Assembly (NCBI RefSeq): GCF_049985285.1
Contig: NZ_JBNIEU010000001.1
Location: 124,001-188,000 of the forward strand
From: Aestuariirhabdus sp049985285
GTDB taxonomy: Bacteria > Pseudomonadota > Gammaproteobacteria > Pseudomonadales > Aestuariirhabdaceae
DNA: 64,000 nt
Direction of reading: 5' to 3'
Below are positions 62,893 to 64,000 of this stretch, piece after piece. Each line of letters begins with the position of its first letter. Positions within the stretch are counted from its first letter, which is position 1. The translations under genes were made by a program, and so were the position numbers. Under the pieces are notes generated by a model. It did no database searches. It was not told where the DNA came from and saw only the letters and a program-made list of their open reading frames with translations.

Positions 62893-63651
62893 ATGGAATT
62901 AAAGGACAAGGTCATCATCATTACCGGCGCAGGTCAGGGCCTGGGACGCACCATGGCGGTGGAGCTGGCGGGCAAAGGGGCGCGCATCGCACTGGTTGAT
63001 CTCAACGAAGAGAAACTGGCCGAAAGCCAGCAAGCCTGCGAAACAGCGGGTAGCGAAGCACGTTTCTACCTGGCCAACGTCGCCGACGAAGCCGCCGTTG
63101 AGACCATGGTAAAAGAGGTCGCCCGCGATTTTGGTCGCATCGATGGCCTGATCAACAACGCGGGCATCCTCAGGGATGGTTTGCTGGTCAAGGCTCGAGA
63201 CGGCGAGATCACCAAGATGAGCCTGAGCCAGTGGCAATCGGTCATCGACGTTAACCTCACCGGCGTTTTTCTCTGCACTCGAGAGGTTACCGCGCAGATG
63301 GTGGAACAACAAAGTGGCGGAGTCATCATCAATATTTCCAGTATTGCCAGGGCGGGTAATATGGGACAAACCAACTACTCTGCGGCCAAGGCCGGGGTGG
63401 CTGCGATGACAGTAACCTGGGCCAAGGAGCTGGCGCGTTTCGGAATTCGCTGCGCCGCTATCGCCCCCGGCTTTATCGCCACCGATATGACCGCAGGAAT
63501 GAAACCCGAGGCGCTGGAGCGCATGACCGCCGTCATCCCACTCAAGCGCATGGGAACCTGCGAAGAGATCGCTCATTCGGCGGTGTATATCTTCGAGAAC
63601 GACTACTACAGCGGGCGCATCATCGAGATGGACGGTGGCCTGCGCCTGTAA
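62893..63651 (+). CDS. Short-chain dehydrogenase/reductase (FabG-like)
   Basis: The 252-residue Rossmann protein has TGAGQGLGRTMA, NNAG, the catalytic Ser in INISSIARAG, the YSAAK Tyr-Lys pair and the C-terminal GRIIEMDGGLRL. It resembles 3-oxoacyl-ACP reductase FabG and related ketoreductases; true substrate is not fixed by sequence. The start at 62893 has a GAGGAG ribosome site. Confidence 0.9.
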   Translation: MELKDKVIIITGAGQGLGRTMAVELAGKGARIALVDLNEEKLAESQQACETAGSEARFYLANVADEAAVETMVKEVARDFGRIDGLINNAGILRDGLLVKARDGEITKMSLSQWQSVIDVNLTGVFLCTREVTAQMVEQQSGGVIINISSIARAGNMGQTNYSAAKAGVAAMTVTWAKELARFGIRCAAIAPGFIATDMTAGMKPEALERMTAVIPLKRMGTCEEIAHSAVYIFENDYYSGRIIEMDGGLRL

Positions 63652-63743
63652 CAGGCCGCCGCTTCGCCTAGAATAGCTGGGAAACCAGGCGGAGACATGA
63701 GAAGAGTCAAGCCAGAATGCTGTATTACCGCTGCGGACAAAAT

Positions 63744-63773
63744 AAAGGCGCTGCATCGCTACAGCGCCTTTCA
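63744..63773. terminator. Terminator between the SDR gene and the last gene
   Basis: The 10-bp stem AAAGGCGCTG / CAGCGCCTTT with an 8-base loop lies between the convergent SDR gene (+) and the partial gene on the minus strand. T-tracts are short on both sides. Confidence 0.8.
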
Positions 63774-63804
63774 TGCACAAAGCAAAAGGTTTAATGCGTT
63801 GGCG

Positions 63805-64000
63805 TCAGCGCTTATCCCAGGGCACAAATAGCCGACCCACGGTCTCGGCATAATGATCAGGAAGGACCAGGTGGCGACGGCCATCCTGCCATTGGATCAC
63901 GTACATGGCCTTACCGGTTTGCTTGCCACTTTCCGCTACCTTATATCGTCCCATGATGGAAATAAAGCTCATGGTCTTCAGCTGCTCGCGAACCTTGTCC
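63805..64000 (-). CDS. C-terminal part of a probable ABC substrate-binding protein
   Basis: Only the last 65 codons are in the window. They read LKTMSFISIMGRYKVAESGK and AMYVIQWQDGRRHLVLPDHYAETVGRLFVPWDKR, a C-terminus like that of branched-chain amino acid or urea ABC substrate-binding proteins (pattern GxxKF...VIQxQDG). The 5' end lies outside the window, so identity is tentative. Confidence 0.45.
   Translation of the reverse strand, partial: DKVREQLKTMSFISIMGRYKVAESGKQTGKAMYVIQWQDGRRHLVLPDHYAETVGRLFVPWDKR

Overview
The window looks like a chromosome segment of a gammaproteobacterium, probably an Oceanospirillales/Pseudomonadales-type organism. The block pnp-rpsO-truB-rbfA-infB-nusA-rimP-tRNA(fMet)-tRNA(Leu)-secG-tpiA-glmM-folP-ftsH-rlmE / yhbY / greA-carB-carA-dapB-dnaJ-dnaK-grpE / recN / fur / bamE-rnfH-ratA / smpB-ssrA is the classic gammaproteobacterial order. 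The tmRNA tag reads ANDENYALAA. The lineage is an inference from gene order and protein sequence, not from a database search.

Region 1 (1-31.5 kb) is conserved core: RNA decay and translation initiation, transcription elongation, cell-wall and folate enzymes, carbamoyl-phosphate and lysine biosynthesis, the DnaK chaperone machine, SOS repair, iron regulation and trans-translation. Readable regulatory sites include sigma-32 promoters before grpE and groES, a LexA box before recN, an attenuator-like hairpin before rimP, and several bidirectional terminators. A histone-deacetylase-like gene between smpB and ssrA is broken by one extra C in a C-tract.

Region 2 (31.5-42.33 kb) is a genomic island inserted at the 3' end of ssrA. 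It is bounded by a perfect 23-bp direct repeat of the tmRNA end. It carries a tightly coupled operon: a small HTH protein, an N6-adenine methylase, an McrB-like AAA+ protein and a DUF2357/PD-(D/E)XK nuclease. This resembles a restriction system of the LlaJI/BsuMI/McrBC kind but with an adenine methylase. It also holds an IS3-family element whose left end is tandemly triplicated, and an XRE-ImmA / PIN (DUF4411) / HEXXH toxin-antitoxin-like locus. No integrase is visible.

Region 3 (42.33-about 50.5 kb) is a second accessory stretch, probably older. It contains an AlpA-like regulator, higBA, an HxlR-controlled redox/electrophile-stress cluster (flavodoxin-like reductase, cupin, AhpD-like, broken LtrA, GFA), a Fic protein without the canonical catalytic histidine lying between two serine-recombinase fragments, and two ParD antitoxins, one with a frameshifted ParE. 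A terminator nearly identical to that of ssrA near 47.4 kb suggests repeated insertion at the same locus.

Region 4 (50.5-64 kb) returns to chromosome-like, GC-rich genes: an AI-2E-type transporter, an exported ankyrin protein, a NarL/NarX-type two-component system, an unusual three-gene operon (DUF1611-like P-loop protein, ABC exporter with degenerate motifs, alpha/beta hydrolase), an exported glutathione peroxidase, an extragenic tandem-repeat array (144-bp and 48-bp units), groEL-groES, fxsA, a FabG-like reductase and the end of a probable ABC substrate-binding protein.
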